Shown here: positions 45,563 through 53,629 of the stretch, piece after piece | Layout of the letters: each line of letters opens with the position of its first letter | Numbering within the stretch: position 1 is the first letter of the stretch | NCBI RefSeq assembly: GCF_000559085.1 | Contig: NZ_JALN02000001.1 | Coordinates: 620,001 to 684,000, forward strand | Source: Mycolicibacterium aromaticivorans JS19b1 = JCM 16368 | GTDB lineage: Bacteria; Actinomycetota; Actinomycetes; Mycobacteriales; Mycobacteriaceae | Reading direction: 5' to 3' | DNA: 64,000 bases | Notes under the pieces: model-generated | The model's input: the letters and a program-made list of their open reading frames with translations, nothing else | Told to the model about the DNA's origin: nothing | Database searches by the model: none | Program-made: the position numbers and the translations under genes

Positions 45563-46126
45563 TCACCAGGTGCTGGTGCGTAACACGATCTCCGCCGCCA
45601 GCTGCGCGGTGGACTCGGCGGCATTGCGCCTGCCGGTGAACTCCACCAACCGGTAGTCGCTGTACACGTAGCGCTGACTGGCCCTGGCCAATGCCCGGGC
45701 GGCGGGGGTGCTGACCAGCGCGGTCGTGTTGATCTCCACCGGTGGGCAGTCCTCATCGCGGACCACTCCGTTGTGGTCGGGGACGCACGGATGTCCGCGG
45801 TCGATCACGACCAGGCCGGTGAATCGATCGAGCCGGGTGGCCGCCAGTTCCCACGCGAGCTCGGCGCCCGCGCGATCCCCCACCAGGATTCCCCACCGGA
45901 CGTCGAGGGCGTCGAGGATGCCGATGACCGCTTTGGGATGTAGCCGGGGGTCGGCGCCGATGACGACCGTGCGAACCGACGCCGTGTGCAGGCGCTGACA
46001 GACCCCGTCGTAGGCAGCCGGTGCATGCTGGGCTGCGCCCAGCACGACGACATAGGGGCCCTTCTCCGGTCCGGTCACGCTGACCGGGACGGGGAACCCG
46101 TCGACAGTCACCATCGTCGAAGGCAT
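45563..46126 (-). CDS. Small alpha/beta-hydrolase-fold protein with altered nucleophile elbow
   Basis: This 187-residue protein has the start of an alpha/beta hydrolase (VSVTGPEKGPYVVVLGAAQH). At the nucleophile elbow it reads LVGDRAGAE where GHSAG would be expected, so Ser is replaced by Arg, or Asp may act as in dehalogenases. At 187 residues it is shorter than most family members. Catalysis is therefore doubtful. TAACGT lies six bases before ATG 46126, suggesting a leaderless mRNA. Confidence 0.65.
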   Translation of the reverse strand: MPSTMVTVDGFPVPVSVTGPEKGPYVVVLGAAQHAPAAYDGVCQRLHTASVRTVVIGADPRLHPKAVIGILDALDVRWGILVGDRAGAELAWELAATRLDRFTGLVVIDRGHPCVPDHNGVVRDEDCPPVEINTTALVSTPAARALARASQRYVYSDYRLVEFTGRRNAAESTAQLAAEIVLRTSTW

Positions 46127-46132
46127 TTCGCC

Positions 46133-46138
46133 ACGTTA
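46133..46138 (-). promoter_or_regulatory. Putative -10 box (TAACGT)
   Basis: TAACGT on the minus strand ends exactly six bases before the ATG at 46126, the spacing of a leaderless mRNA. Confidence 0.5.
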
Positions 46139-46187
46139 CTGCGAAAGTGGCGTGCCCGAGGCAGTTTCGGCAGGGTTCCTCATCTCC

Positions 46188-46856
46188 TCAGATCGTGTTA
46201 CGGATCTTCACAGCTTGTTTGGCAAACACGTCCAGGAACGTCTGCGGCAGTGACGCTTTGGCAGCAATGCTGGGATCAGATGTGGGAAAAGCGATTCCGA
46301 AAACTCCATACCGGCCCACGTTCTGGAACGCCATGTAAACACTACTGGCCGAACCCATCAGCTGCATCGTTTGCTGATACGCCAGCGCATCCTCACTCAA
46401 GCCGGGAAGTTCCGTGGTGGTGATCGGGATGCCCTTGCTCCGGGTGTCGAAGTAGGTCTCGAACTGGGCGCAGCGGACGGCGGCCGCCTCGAGCTTGTTC
46501 AGATCCAGAGGCCACGACAGCACCGTCATCACGATGCGTGTGCCGTTGTAGGTGGCCGCGTATTTGGCCGCGCTGCCCGGGCCGCGTTCGGCCGAGCCGG
46601 CGATGACGTTGGTCAGGGCGTTCGCGCAGCCCTCCGGTCGCGACCGCATCGACGGTGGACTACCGGTGTTGTCAGGCTGGCCCAGCTGCTCGACGATCCG
46701 GTCGTACTGCACGCCGGGCGGGAAATCAGCAGGCGCCAGCGTGGCCTTCTCCAGCGTGGCGCCCGGCCACGTCGCGGTTCCCGACACCGCCGACCCGCAG
46801 CCGGCGACCAGGACCGCAGCCACCGACGCGGTGACCAGAACTGCCCGACCCGACAT
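46188..46856 (-). CDS. Predicted lipoprotein of unknown function
   Basis: This 222-residue protein has a signal peptide and a lipobox LVAGC (Cys20), so it should be diacylated and anchored outside the membrane. The rest resembles mycobacterial sensor/LppA-like lipoproteins of no known role; two further Cys (in PEGCANAL and VRCAQFE) may form a disulfide. TACCCT lies six bases before ATG 46856, inside the cobQ 3' end, so it can be expressed separately from cobQ. Confidence 0.78.
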   Translation of the reverse strand: MSGRAVLVTASVAAVLVAGCGSAVSGTATWPGATLEKATLAPADFPPGVQYDRIVEQLGQPDNTGSPPSMRSRPEGCANALTNVIAGSAERGPGSAAKYAATYNGTRIVMTVLSWPLDLNKLEAAAVRCAQFETYFDTRSKGIPITTTELPGLSEDALAYQQTMQLMGSASSVYMAFQNVGRYGVFGIAFPTSDPSIAAKASLPQTFLDVFAKQAVKIRNTI

Positions 46857-46860
46857 GAGT

Positions 46861-48384
46861 TCAGGGTAGGCGATGCACGCGGGTGCTCACCGTCGGACGC
46901 ACCGGTGCACCACCGCTGATCAGCGACAACAGGGCATCGATGTCGAGGTGGGCGACCAGCAGATCGGCCATCAGATCGAGCTGGGTATCCCGTCGGGCCG
47001 GCACGCTGACATCGGTCGCAACCTCGAAACCGGTCCGGCCCGCGGCCGCCGCGACCGTGGTGAGCCACCCGCGCCGGAACTCGTCATTGTCCAGCAAGCC
47101 GTGCCAATGGGTGCCGAACACCGCGCCTCGCAGGTAGCCCTGGACGGCGCCGTCGGCGTCGAACCAGCCGTCCTCGCCACAGCTGGATACCCGACCGTGG
47201 TGGATTTCGTAGCCGCTCAACGGACTCTCCCAGTGCCGCAGCACCTTCTCGGCGGCGAAGTCGATCTCGGCATCGAGCAGTCCCAATCCCTCGACATCAC
47301 CCGTCCGGGTTTCGACGGTGTCACCGATGCGCCGTGCCAGCATCTGAAAACCGCCACAGATGCCCAGCACCGGGCGACCGGAGTGCGCATAGGCGGTGAT
47401 CGCTTCGGCCAGGCCCCGCTCGCGCAGCCAGCCGAGGTCGGCGACGGTCGCCTTGCTGCCGGGGATCACGACGACGTCGGCGTCGGCCAGTTCCGCAGGC
47501 TCGCTGACCCACCGGACCAACACGCCCGGTTCGCAGGCCAGCGCCTCGACGTCGGTGGAATTGGAGATGCGCGGCAGCCGGATCGCAGCGACGCGTAACC
47601 GCTGCTCACCGCGCGGCGGAGCCGGGATACCGACCACATGCCCGGCCACCACCGACACCGAATCCTCGGCGTCGAGCCAGAGCCCGTCGCTGTAGGGCAC
47701 GATGCCGTAGGTGGGCCGGCCGGTGAGCTCTGCGAGCTGGTCGAGCCCGGGGGCCAGCAGGGCCGGATCCCCGCGGAACTTGTTGACGATGAAGCCCGCG
47801 ATCAGCGCCTGGTCTTCCGGCGACAACACGGCGACGGTGCCGAACAGGTGAGCCAGCAGACCGCCGCGGTCGATGTCGCCGACGATCACCACCGGCAGAT
47901 CGGCCGCCCGGGCCAACCCCATATTGGCCAGATCGGTTGCCCGCAAATTGATTTCGGCCGGCGATCCCGCACCTTCGCACAGCACGACGTCGAATTCCGC
48001 TCGCAGCGAAGCCAGTTCGTCGGCGACCACCCCGGCGAGCCGGTCGCGATGGTGGATGTAGTCGGCTGCGCCGACAGTGCCGACCGGGCGGCCCCTGACC
48101 AGCAACTGGGAGGTGCGGTCGCTGCCGGGTTTGAGCAGCACCGGGTTGAACCGGGTGCTCGGCGCCAGTCCGGCCGCGCGCGCCTGCATACCCTGGGCCC
48201 GGCCGATCTCGCCGCCGACCCCGTGCGCGTCCAGGGCGACCACCGAGTTGTTGCTCATGTTCTGTGCCTTGAACGGCGCCACGCGAATTCCCTTGCGCGC
48301 CAGCAGTCGGCACAACCCCGCGACGACCATCGACTTACCGGCATCCGATGTGGTGCCGGCGATCAGCAGCGCGCCGGCGCTCAC
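46861..48384 (-). CDS. cobQ: Cobyric acid synthase
   Basis: This 507-residue CobQ amidates four peripheral carboxylates of adenosylcobyrinate a,c-diamide. The N-terminal ATPase domain has [12 protein letters not shown] at residues 8-19 and [11 protein letters not shown]. The C-terminal glutaminase domain has [14 protein letters not shown] (nucleophile Cys) and a late [14 protein letters not shown] 48384 is chosen because the product then begins (M)[17 protein letters not shown], like other mycobacterial CobQ1 proteins. It is 37 kb from the cobO-cobB-cysG group and has its own upstream region. Confidence 0.93.
   Translation of the reverse strand: MSAGALLIAGTTSDAGKSMVVAGLCRLLARKGIRVAPFKAQNMSNNSVVALDAHGVGGEIGRAQGMQARAAGLAPSTRFNPVLLKPGSDRTSQLLVRGRPVGTVGAADYIHHRDRLAGVVADELASLRAEFDVVLCEGAGSPAEINLRATDLANMGLARAADLPVVIVGDIDRGGLLAHLFGTVAVLSPEDQALIAGFIVNKFRGDPALLAPGLDQLAELTGRPTYGIVPYSDGLWLDAEDSVSVVAGHVVGIPAPPRGEQRLRVAAIRLPRISNSTDVEALACEPGVLVRWVSEPAELADADVVVIPGSKATVADLGWLRERGLAEAITAYAHSGRPVLGICGGFQMLARRIGDTVETRTGDVEGLGLLDAEIDFAAEKVLRHWESPLSGYEIHHGRVSSCGEDGWFDADGAVQGYLRGAVFGTHWHGLLDNDEFRRGWLTTVAAAAGRTGFEVATDVSVPARRDTQLDLMADLLVAHLDIDALLSLISGGAPVRPTVSTRVHRLP
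46863..46868 (-). promoter_or_regulatory. Putative -10 box (TACCCT) of the lipoprotein gene
   Basis: TACCCT on the minus strand ends six bases before the ATG at 46856 and lies within the last codons of cobQ. Confidence 0.5.
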
Positions 48385-48404
48385 GTCGTGGCGCCGAACG
48401 TGCG

Positions 48405-48418
48405 GTTGCGTACGCAAC
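48405..48418. promoter_or_regulatory. Perfect 14-base palindrome upstream of cobQ
   Basis: GTTGCGTACGCAAC is a perfect palindrome 21 bases before the cobQ start. With no loop it is more like a protein-binding site than an RNA hairpin. No cobalamin-riboswitch features were recognised nearby. Confidence 0.4.
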
Positions 48419-48457
48419 ACGCCGCTGATCGCGTACGAGGACGCACACTCGCCATGA

Positions 48458-49318
48458 CTAGGGCGCCAGCGTCAGGATTTCCGCACCGTCCTCGGTGACG
48501 ACCAGCGTGTGCTCGAACTGCGCGGTCCACTTGCGGTCCTTGGTGGCCACCGTCCAGCCGTCGTCCCAGATCTCGTAATCCAGCGCCCCGAGGTTGATCA
48601 TCGGCTCGATGGTGAACGTCATCCCCGGCTCCAGCAGGGTCTCCACCTCAGGCTGGTCGTAATGCAACACCACCAGTCCGTTGTGGAACGTCGTGCCGAT
48701 TCCATGACCGGTGAAGTCACGAACAACGTTGTAGCCGAACCGGTTTGCGTAGGCTTCGATGACCCGACCGACAACCGACAGTGCACGCCCGGGCTTGACG
48801 GCCTTGATCGCGCGCATCGTCGCCTCGTGTGTGCGTTCGACCAGCAGACGGTGCTCCTCGCTGACCTCGCCCGCCAAGAAGGTGGCGTTGGTGTCACCGT
48901 GCACGCCGTTGATGTAGGCCGTCACGTCGATGTTCACGATGTCGCCGTCCTCGACGACGGTCGAATCGGGGATGCCGTGGCAGATGATCTCGTTCAGTGA
49001 CGTGCAGCACGACTTCGGAAAACCCTTGTAGTGCAACGTCGACGGGTAGGCGCCGTGATCGATCATGTAGTCGTGGACGATGCGGTCGAGCTCGTCGGTG
49101 GTGACCCCCGGCGCGACGGCCTTACCCGCCTCGGCCAGCGCGCCGGCGGCGACCCGCCCGGCGACGCGCATCTTCTCGATCACCTCGGGCGTTTGGACCC
49201 ACGGTTCGCTGCCTTCGGCGACCGTCGACTTACCGACGTATTCCGGTCGCTCGATCGCCTTCGGGACAGGCAGTTCCGGTGCAACGGTTCCGGGCCGGAG
49301 TGCGGTACGTACGGGCAT
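48458..49318 (-). CDS. mapB: Type I methionine aminopeptidase
   Basis: This 286-residue Map removes the initiator Met from nascent proteins. The five metal ligands are visible: Asp in VNIDVTAYI, Asp in HGDTNATF, His in FTGHGIG, Glu in FTIEPMI and Glu in QFEHTL. The 40-residue N-terminal extension with RPEYVGK is the linker typical of actinobacterial MapB (M. tuberculosis about 285 residues). TAGGCT six bases before the ATG predicts a leaderless mRNA; it overlaps the end of the DUF1707 gene. Confidence 0.95.
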   Translation of the reverse strand: MPVRTALRPGTVAPELPVPKAIERPEYVGKSTVAEGSEPWVQTPEVIEKMRVAGRVAAGALAEAGKAVAPGVTTDELDRIVHDYMIDHGAYPSTLHYKGFPKSCCTSLNEIICHGIPDSTVVEDGDIVNIDVTAYINGVHGDTNATFLAGEVSEEHRLLVERTHEATMRAIKAVKPGRALSVVGRVIEAYANRFGYNVVRDFTGHGIGTTFHNGLVVLHYDQPEVETLLEPGMTFTIEPMINLGALDYEIWDDGWTVATKDRKWTAQFEHTLVVTEDGAEILTLAP

Positions 49319-49324
49319 GTTCCC

Positions 49325-49330
49325 AGCCTA
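49325..49330 (-). promoter_or_regulatory. Putative -10 box (TAGGCT) of mapB
   Basis: TAGGCT on the minus strand ends six bases before the ATG at 49318. Confidence 0.5.
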
Positions 49331-49903
49331 GTGGCGGCGCAACAGCGGGCGCTTGGGGCCGCGAACGTTGACCGACCCCATGACCACCCGGCCGGTGAGC
49401 ACGACGTGCGGGGTGCCTTCCGCCGGGGCGTCCTTGCGACGGTCGCGGGCGCTGCCGGCGTACACGGTGACGTCGTCGATCGACGCGCTGGCGCCGTCGG
49501 GCAGCCGCAAATCCAACGACCCGCGCACCATGTCCAGCTCGATCACGACGACCGGCCCGGCGAAGCGGGCATTGGTCAGGTCGAGGTCGACCGAGCCCAA
49601 GCGGCGCACCAGCGCCAGCCGGGTCGGCACCGTCCACTCGCCCTGTCGCCTCAGCGACCCCATCCAGCCGCGCAGTTCGACCCGGTCGGCAGCGGAGGTG
49701 ACGATCGCCCCGGGCCCCGGCAGGTCGTCGACCAACACATCGAGATCGGAATGCATCCGCGCCGCCGACACCTGCGCCGACCGTTCCTCGAATTCGCCGA
49801 TGTCGATCAGCCCGAGCGCGACGGCGTTGTGCAGCCGCCGCAGCGTTCCGTTGCGGTCGGCGTCGGAAACCCGCAGTCCAGGGGTGTGTTCGATTCCGGT
49901 CAT
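49328..49903 (-). CDS. DUF1707 domain protein
   Basis: This 191-residue protein has an N-terminal DUF1707 domain (about 9-62, LRVSDADRNGTLRRLHNAV, ending in DLDVLVDDLP). A beta-rich C-terminal region resembles the cell-wall-stress LiaF/DUF2154 fold (VVLTGRVVMGSVNVRGP). No membrane segment or signal peptide is seen. The function is unknown. GGAGAGG precedes the ATG. M. tuberculosis Rv2862c, at the same place, may be its counterpart. Confidence 0.8.
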   Translation of the reverse strand: MTGIEHTPGLRVSDADRNGTLRRLHNAVALGLIDIGEFEERSAQVSAARMHSDLDVLVDDLPGPGAIVTSAADRVELRGWMGSLRRQGEWTVPTRLALVRRLGSVDLDLTNARFAGPVVVIELDMVRGSLDLRLPDGASASIDDVTVYAGSARDRRKDAPAEGTPHVVLTGRVVMGSVNVRGPKRPLLRRH

Positions 49904-49946
49904 GGCCTCTCCACGGTACCTGCTCGACCTCTGGGATCGGGCTGGC

Positions 49947-49952
49947 TAGCCT
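49947..49952 (+). promoter_or_regulatory. Putative -10 box (TAGCCT) of the Rieske gene
   Basis: TAGCCT ends six bases before the ATG at 49959, the spacing of a leaderless mRNA. Confidence 0.5.
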
Positions 49953-49958
49953 GGGCCG

Positions 49959-50360
49959 ATGAGTGCGTCCATCTTTGGGCTGCCGCGCCGAACAGTCCTC
50001 CTCGGGGCCGCCGTCGCACCGATCGCCGCCTGCAATTCCAACACCGGTGAGCTCGTGTCCCCGCCGACGACGAGTGCGCCGGGTCAGGTGCTGGCGGCCA
50101 CCACCGAAATCCCGGTCGGGTCGGGCAAGGTGATCGGCGACACCGTCGTCACCCAGCCCACCGCCGGCGTCTTCGAGGGATTCGTGGCCCGCTGCACGCA
50201 CGCCGGCTGCAAGTTGTCCACGGTGACCGACGGCACGCTCGATTGCCCGTGCCACGGCAGTCGGTTCGGCCTGGACGGCGCCGTGTTGCGCGGGCCCGCC
50301 GTGACTCCGTTGACCCAGGTGGCGGTGCGGGTCGCGGGCGGCAACATCGTCGCCGGCTGA
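49959..50360 (+). CDS. Tat-exported Rieske [2Fe-2S] lipoprotein
   Basis: This 133-residue protein has a twin-arginine signal (LPRRTVLLGAAVAPIAAC) ending in a lipobox-like AAC at Cys25, so it may be a folded, lipid-anchored export. The Rieske cluster ligands are CTHAGC and CPCHGS (two Cys, two His). It is probably a small extracytoplasmic electron carrier; no oxygenase or cytochrome partner is adjacent. Its stop is one base from the convergent nitronate monooxygenase stop. Confidence 0.88.
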   Translation: MSASIFGLPRRTVLLGAAVAPIAACNSNTGELVSPPTTSAPGQVLAATTEIPVGSGKVIGDTVVTQPTAGVFEGFVARCTHAGCKLSTVTDGTLDCPCHGSRFGLDGAVLRGPAVTPLTQVAVRVAGGNIVAG

Positions 50361-50361
50361 C

Positions 50362-51276
50362 TCAGAGCCGGGCCGCGGCCCCGGTGAGGACGCCCTGGGC
50401 GCCAAGCCAGGTATCGCGGACGATGTCGGCGACCGGCAGAACCTCGCCGATGCGCGATGAGACCTGACCGGTGTTGGCCACGCTGGCCTCCATGTCGCCC
50501 TCGAAGTAGAGCTCGGTGACACCGCTGATCAGCGGCGCGGAGGCCCCCTCGGTCGACACCCGACGGGCCAAACCGACGTGCAGCACCCGCATCGTGGGAT
50601 TGCCGGGAAGGTCGAGCAGGATCGTCCCGGAATCATCGGCGGCGACGATGGCGTCCTTGAAGTTGGCGTGTACCGCCGCCTCGCGGCTGGCCAGCATGCG
50701 AGTGCCCATCTGGACGCCCTCGGCCCCCAGGACCACCGCCGCGGCGGCCGAGCGGGCGTCACAGATCCCGCCTGCCGCGATCAGGGGCAGGGCGACCTGG
50801 TCGGCGATCAGCGGCAGCAGCACCAAGGTGGACGCTCCGAGCGCCGATTTGAATCCCCCGCCCTCGACGCCCTCGACCACCAACGCATCCACCCCGGCGT
50901 CGACGGCTTTGAGGGCGCCCCGCAGCGATCCCACCACGTGCACCACGGTCATCCCCGCGTCGTGCAGCCGGGCGGTGAACAGGGCCGGGTCGCCCGCGGA
51001 GGTGAACACGTGGCGGACGTTCGCCTCGGCGAGCACATCGACGATCGACGGATCCCGTTTCCAGCCCTGGATCATCAGATTGGCGGCCACCGGCCGGTCG
51101 GTCAGATCGCGCACTCGACTCAGGTCGGCGCGACCTTCCGGAGTGAGGGTTTCGATCACCCCGAGTCCCCCGGCCTCGGACACGGCAGCGGCCAGCGTGG
51201 CCCGCGCGATGTAGGTCATCGGGGCCTGGACGACGGGGTAGGCAACGCCCAGCAGAGTCTGAATCCGGTTGGCCAC
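50362..51276 (-). CDS. Nitronate monooxygenase (2-nitropropane dioxygenase family)
   Basis: This 304-residue TIM-barrel flavoprotein has VQAPMTYIARATLAAAVSEAGG at the N-terminus and the FMN-phosphate segments IAAGGICDARSAAAAVVLGAEGVQMGTRML. Members oxidise nitronates or act as enoyl reductase-like enzymes. In mycobacteria the substrate is usually unknown. The start is GTG at 51276, preceded by GAGG. It has no obvious operon partner. Confidence 0.88.
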   Translation of the reverse strand: MANRIQTLLGVAYPVVQAPMTYIARATLAAAVSEAGGLGVIETLTPEGRADLSRVRDLTDRPVAANLMIQGWKRDPSIVDVLAEANVRHVFTSAGDPALFTARLHDAGMTVVHVVGSLRGALKAVDAGVDALVVEGVEGGGFKSALGASTLVLLPLIADQVALPLIAAGGICDARSAAAAVVLGAEGVQMGTRMLASREAAVHANFKDAIVAADDSGTILLDLPGNPTMRVLHVGLARRVSTEGASAPLISGVTELYFEGDMEASVANTGQVSSRIGEVLPVADIVRDTWLGAQGVLTGAAARL

Positions 51277-51413
51277 GCCTCATCTAAGCATCGGGTGTTC
51301 CACGGTCTGGAACCAGCAGCGACGCGCCGAGAACTCGACACGGCGCGGCATTTTTGGCAAACTCTTGTAGAGTCGTCGACACGCTTTCTAGCTGCATATT
51401 TCGAGGTGGTGCG

Positions 51414-51707
51414 ATGCGTTATCAAATTGTTGCTCGGCGGATGTCACCCCCCGAGAGCCGCGACTATCGCCATCTGGTCGCGGTTCAGTATCAGGTCGGG
51501 AACGATGTCGACAGTTGTCGTCGCGAACACATGGTTCGCCGACTCGAGCGCGGCGACACGGCGTACGTCGCGACCGAGCAAGACCACTCCGAAGTCGGCG
51601 TGTTCGACCTCTTCGGCGACAAGGCGTTTCGAAAGTCCAAGTACTTGCGCAGCTACGGTGACGACGACTTCTGGAATGAGAGCCTGTCGTACCTGCCGAC
51701 GTTCTGA
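51414..51707 (+). CDS. DUF3892 domain protein
   Basis: This 97-residue soluble protein fits the DUF3892 pattern, with MRYQIVARRM at the start, a His in RHLVAVQYQVG and a Tyr in DTAYVATE. The function is unknown. It starts at ATG 51414 with GAGGTGG upstream. The 130-base leader contains ACTCT-TGT-AGAGT (51361-51373), a short palindrome that could be a regulatory site. Confidence 0.75.
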   Translation: MRYQIVARRMSPPESRDYRHLVAVQYQVGNDVDSCRREHMVRRLERGDTAYVATEQDHSEVGVFDLFGDKAFRKSKYLRSYGDDDFWNESLSYLPTF

Positions 51708-51716
51708 CGCCTGGGG

Positions 51717-53540
51717 TTAAGCCAGGTAGTCGGCGGGCAACTCCTGCAGCATCATCTTGACCATCCGGACCGCATACTCCGAACTCCCGCCGCCCACGAT
51801 CAGCGCTGCGAACGCCATATCACCGCGGTAGCCGGCGAACCAGGCATGGGATCCGCCTGCGAACTCGGCCTCGCCCGTCTTACCGCGCACATCGCCGGCG
51901 TCGCTGATGTCCTTTGCGGTGCCATTGGTGACCACCAGCCGCATCATCGGGCGCAGACCGTCGAGCATCGCCGGGGTGATCGGAGGGTGATCGCCGGTCT
52001 CGGAGGTCTGGCTGCCCACGATCAGGTGGGGGGTCGGCGTCTTGCCCGCGGCGACGGTCGCGGCCACCAGCGCCATACCGAACGGCGTGACCAGCACCTT
52101 GCCCTGGCCGAATCCGTCCTCGGTGCGTTCGGCCAGGTTCACCGTCGGCGGCACCGTGCCGGTCACCGTGGTCAACCCGTCGATGGTGTAGTCCGGGCCG
52201 ATGCCGTATTGCGAGGCCGCCACGGTCAGCGCCGTCGGGGGCATCCGGCTGGCCAGTTCGGCGAACGTGGTGTTGCACGAGTTGGCGAACGCCTTCGACA
52301 TCGGAACCGTGCCGAGGTCGAACTTGTTGTAGTTCGGCACGGTTCGGTTGCCGATGTCGATCTCACCCGGGCAACCGAGCAAGGTGTTGGGGGTGGCCAT
52401 GTTGCGGTCGATGGCCGCGCCTGCGGTGACGATCTTGAAGGTCGAGCCGGGCGGGTACAGTCCGGTCGTGGCTGCCGGTCCGTCGGCGTCGGCCGCGGCA
52501 TTCTGCGCGATGCCGAGGATCTCGCCGGTCGACGGCTTGATCACCACCAGCATCGCCTTGCGGCCCTGAGTGTCGACGGCGTGCTGGGCGGCGTTCTGCA
52601 CCGCCCGGTCCAGGGTGATCGAAATGGACGGTGCCGGGGTGGGCGCCACTTCGTGCAGCACATCGATATCGGCGCCATTCTGATTGACGCTGACCACTCT
52701 CCAGCCGGCCTCGCCGTCGAGCTCGTCGATCACCGCCTTCTTCACCTGGCCCATGACGGCCGGGGCGAAGCGGTCGTCGGTGGGCAGCAGGTCGGCCTGC
52801 GGGGTGACGACCACCCCTGGCAGCATGTCCAGCGCCTGAGCGACCTTGTCGTGGTCCGCCGGCTTCAAGGTGACCAGGTCCAGCGGGGCGCTCGAGGAGC
52901 TGGCCTGCTCGGCGAGGCGCTGCGGGTCCAGGGTGTTGTCGAACTGGCGCAGCTGGTCGGCGACCACCCGCGCGGTGGACATCAGCGCGGGGCCTGCTTT
53001 GGCGGCGTCGAGCTGATAGCGATACAGGTTGGCCGGGGCGAGCACATCGGTCCCGCCGAGCTCATTGACCGACGCCCGCCGCGGCGGGTCGGAACGCAGC
53101 GAGAAGTGCTGGTGCTCACCAAGTTTCGGATGCAGTCCGGCAGGGGTCCAGCGGACGTGCCAATTGCCCTCGTCGCGGATCATCTGCAGCACGCCGTCGT
53201 AGGTCCACGTTCGCTTCTTGGGCAGCTGCCAAGTGAAGCGGTAGTTCACGCTGCCGGTGTCCTCGGTGTATCGCGAGCCGAGGATCTGGGCGTCGAGGTG
53301 GGTGGCCTGCAGCCCTGCCCACGCCTCGTTCAGCGCGGCCTGGGCGTCGGCCGGGCGGTCGGACAGCTGCGCAGCCGACGCGGTGTCCCCCTTGGTGAGG
53401 TCGGCGAAGAACTTCTCCGCAGCCGGGCCCGGCCCATCGGGGCGCGGGGTGCACGCCGACAGGGTCGCCGACGCCGCCACCACCGCCAAAACCGAGATGA
53501 CGCCTGTTACTCGTGTTGCTAATGAGGTGCAAGTAGCCAT
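51717..53540 (-). CDS. Penicillin-binding lipoprotein (class B transpeptidase, MecA_N type)
   Basis: This 607-residue lipoprotein has lipobox LSAC (Cys30), an NTF2-like MecA_N domain (about 40-145), a dimerisation domain and a D,D-transpeptidase domain. The active-site motifs are STFK (366-369, Ser nucleophile), SCN (421-423) and KTG (554-556). It crosslinks peptidoglycan outside the membrane and corresponds to Rv2864c (about 603). The start is ATG 53540, where TAACAT lies eight bases upstream. A 15-residue upstream extension would bury the signal peptide. Confidence 0.93.
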   Translation of the reverse strand: MATCTSLATRVTGVISVLAVVAASATLSACTPRPDGPGPAAEKFFADLTKGDTASAAQLSDRPADAQAALNEAWAGLQATHLDAQILGSRYTEDTGSVNYRFTWQLPKKRTWTYDGVLQMIRDEGNWHVRWTPAGLHPKLGEHQHFSLRSDPPRRASVNELGGTDVLAPANLYRYQLDAAKAGPALMSTARVVADQLRQFDNTLDPQRLAEQASSSSAPLDLVTLKPADHDKVAQALDMLPGVVVTPQADLLPTDDRFAPAVMGQVKKAVIDELDGEAGWRVVSVNQNGADIDVLHEVAPTPAPSISITLDRAVQNAAQHAVDTQGRKAMLVVIKPSTGEILGIAQNAAADADGPAATTGLYPPGSTFKIVTAGAAIDRNMATPNTLLGCPGEIDIGNRTVPNYNKFDLGTVPMSKAFANSCNTTFAELASRMPPTALTVAASQYGIGPDYTIDGLTTVTGTVPPTVNLAERTEDGFGQGKVLVTPFGMALVAATVAAGKTPTPHLIVGSQTSETGDHPPITPAMLDGLRPMMRLVVTNGTAKDISDAGDVRGKTGEAEFAGGSHAWFAGYRGDMAFAALIVGGGSSEYAVRMVKMMLQELPADYLA

Positions 53541-53548
53541 TGGGGCAA

Positions 53549-53554
53549 ATGTTA
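53549..53554 (-). promoter_or_regulatory. Putative -10 box (TAACAT) of the PBP lipoprotein gene
   Basis: TAACAT on the minus strand ends eight bases before ATG 53540. Confidence 0.45.
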
Positions 53555-53629
53555 TGAGCCCGTGACCGGAAAGTGCCGCAAACACACCGCGGCACAGTCG
53601 ATCGGAAGCTCACAGTTGCGCAGCGTCGG

